Origin: an uncultured Collinsella sp.
GTDB taxonomy: Bacteria; Actinomycetota; Coriobacteriia; Coriobacteriales; Coriobacteriaceae
Assembly (NCBI GenBank): GCA_900544115.1
Contig: UQTW01000046.1
Coordinates: forward strand, 1-6,183
Length of the DNA: 6,183 bases
Direction of reading: 5' to 3'
Below the pieces are notes generated by a model. The model ran no database searches, was not told the DNA's origin, and was given only the letters and a program-made list of their open reading frames with translations. Every line of letters starts with the position of its first letter. Positions within the stretch are counted from its first letter, which is position 1. The position numbers and the translations under genes are program-made. This document shows positions 5,702 to 6,183 of this stretch, piece by piece.

Positions 5702-5965
5702 CTACTCGCCAAGACCGCTCTTGATGAGCTCGATGGCAGCAGCCAGAGCCTCGGCCTCGTCGGCGCCGTCGCACTTGACCTCGACCTCGGTACCGCAGGG
5801 GATACCAGCAGCCATGAGGGCCATCGGGGACTTGCCGTTGACCTCCTTCTCGGGGGTGACGACCGTCACGTCACAGGCGTACTTGCCCATGGTGGAGGCG
5901 AACAGACCAGCCGGACGCATGTGCAGACCCTGAGGATTAACGAGGGTAGCCTTCTCAGAAACCAT
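5702..5965 (-). CDS. ptsH: Phosphocarrier protein HPr
   Basis: An 87-residue HPr, the small cytoplasmic carrier that receives phosphate from enzyme I on His15 and delivers it to sugar-specific enzyme IIA domains. The active site reads GLHMRPAG at 13-20, with His15 and Arg17 conserved and Met at position 16. The regulatory-site serine is present at Ser46 (NGKSPMALM, 43-51), the position phosphorylated by HPr kinase in many Gram-positives, but it is followed by Pro47 rather than the hydrophobic residue (Ile in Bacillus subtilis) usual there. Length and the beta-alpha-beta pattern match the family. The ATG at 5965 is well supported by AAAAGGAG 6 nt upstream. It is the first visible gene of the PTS block, with ptsI downstream beyond a terminator-like hairpin. 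Function is near certain; whether Ser46 is actually phosphorylated is not shown. Confidence 0.97.
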   Translation of the reverse strand: MVSEKATLVNPQGLHMRPAGLFASTMGKYACDVTVVTPEKEVNGKSPMALMAAGIPCGTEVEVKCDGADEAEALAAAIELIKSGLGE

Positions 5966-5991
5966 AGTTGACTCCTTTTTTGTGTTTAACC

Positions 5992-6011
5992 CCTGTCATG
6001 CATGTGGCAGG
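5992..6011. repeat. Imperfect palindrome in the ptsH leader, possible operator
   Basis: Arms CCTG and CAGG flank a centre containing the 8-bp palindrome CATGCATG. The element lies about 27 bp before the ptsH start codon, between the -10-like box and the ribosome binding site. As RNA on the minus strand the arms pair poorly beyond 4 bp, which fits a DNA operator better than a hairpin. Confidence 0.3.
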
Positions 6012-6030
6012 AGTCAGATTCACGACGTTG

Positions 6031-6036
6031 TTTATA
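6031..6036 (-). promoter_or_regulatory. Possible -10 box upstream of ptsH
   Basis: TATAAA on the minus strand (in the AT-rich run TTAATATAAAC) matches the -10 consensus at 5 of 6 positions and lies in the leader where a ptsH promoter is expected, giving a leader of about 60 nt. No good -35 is visible at the right distance (AAAAAC at 17 bp), so either an activator is needed or the true promoter is elsewhere. Confidence 0.35.
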
Positions 6037-6082
6037 TTAACTCACATCAAACGGTTTTTCATTGTGTTTCGCACGAATTGTT

Positions 6083-6104
6083 GGACAGATGTCGTTCGCT
6101 GTCC
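6083..6104. repeat. Inverted repeat upstream of ptsH
   Basis: Perfect 6-bp arms GGACAG (6083-6088) and CTGTCC (6099-6104) are separated by 10 bp. The element is about 50 bp upstream of the -10-like box. It could be a regulator binding site or a hairpin; there is no T-tract on either side. Confidence 0.35.
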
Positions 6105-6159
6105 GCTCGCCTGCCGGGCGGGGCGGTTAAGTTTGCTGCTCTACAGTCCTGCGCAAGAC

Positions 6160-6182
6160 GGAAAGCACATTAAGTGCTTTCC
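6160..6182. terminator. Perfect hairpin at the right edge, probably a terminator of a gene outside the window
   Basis: GGAAAGCAC (6160-6168) and GTGCTTTCC (6174-6182) form a perfect 9-bp stem with a 5-nt loop. On the minus strand no T-run follows. On the plus strand only one base remains before the window ends, so a T-run there cannot be checked. It probably marks the end of the neighbouring transcription unit, but an operator palindrome is also possible. Confidence 0.5.
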
Positions 6183-6183
6183 T

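Noticed and set aside
5982..6173. 63-codon plus-strand frame in the ptsH leader
   Set aside because: Starts with GTG without a ribosome binding site, overlaps the putative promoter and palindromes, and resembles no known family.
1..6183. CRISPR arrays, insertion sequences, phage or toxin-antitoxin genes
   Set aside because: No regularly spaced direct repeats, transposase motifs or terminal repeats were seen; all space is accounted for by housekeeping genes and short intergenic regions.

Overview
The window (about 6.2 kb, roughly 58-60% GC) is an ordinary chromosomal segment of a Gram-positive bacterium. Every supported gene lies on the minus strand, so transcription runs from the right end to the left. 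The high GC with strong G/C third-position preference, the Actinobacteria-style CCA-adding enzyme, and HPr and enzyme I genes followed by two PfkB-type kinases together suggest an anaerobic Coriobacteriia member such as Collinsella. That assignment is inference from gene content and style, not from a database match.

Layout in transcription order: (1) 6183-5966, a gene-poor leader with a terminator-like perfect hairpin at the edge, two inverted repeats and an AT-rich -10-like box; (2) 5965-5702, ptsH (HPr); (3) an intercistronic terminator/attenuator-like hairpin; (4) 5574-3865, ptsI (enzyme I of the phosphotransferase system); (5) a 74-bp spacer with two mutually exclusive GC-rich stems; (6) 3790-2858, a FruK/LacC/PfkB-family sugar-phosphate kinase, followed by a very strong intrinsic terminator; (7) 2674-1742, a second, diverged kinase paralogue with its own -10-like box, ended by another strong terminator; (8) 1577-183, a CCA tRNA nucleotidyltransferase with an HD domain; (9) 54 to beyond position 1, the 5' part of a tRNA-Glu (anticodon CTC) with a putative promoter at 89-117.

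How the genes work together: enzyme I takes phosphate from phosphoenolpyruvate and passes it to His15 of HPr, which supplies all sugar-specific enzyme II transporters. The two kinases probably phosphorylate a sugar phosphate made by such transport (fructose-1-phosphate, tagatose-6-phosphate or fructose-6-phosphate), feeding lower glycolysis. No enzyme II gene is in the window. The cca and tRNA-Glu genes form a separate tRNA-maturation neighbourhood.

I found no mobile element, CRISPR array, phage gene or clearly new system. The points most worth a second look are the tandem kinase pair with altered signature residues (CAGD for GAGD in both; Asp for the conserved Asn in one), the enzyme I active-loop variant, the Ser46-Pro47 context in HPr, and the hairpins that separate every cistron of the PTS block.
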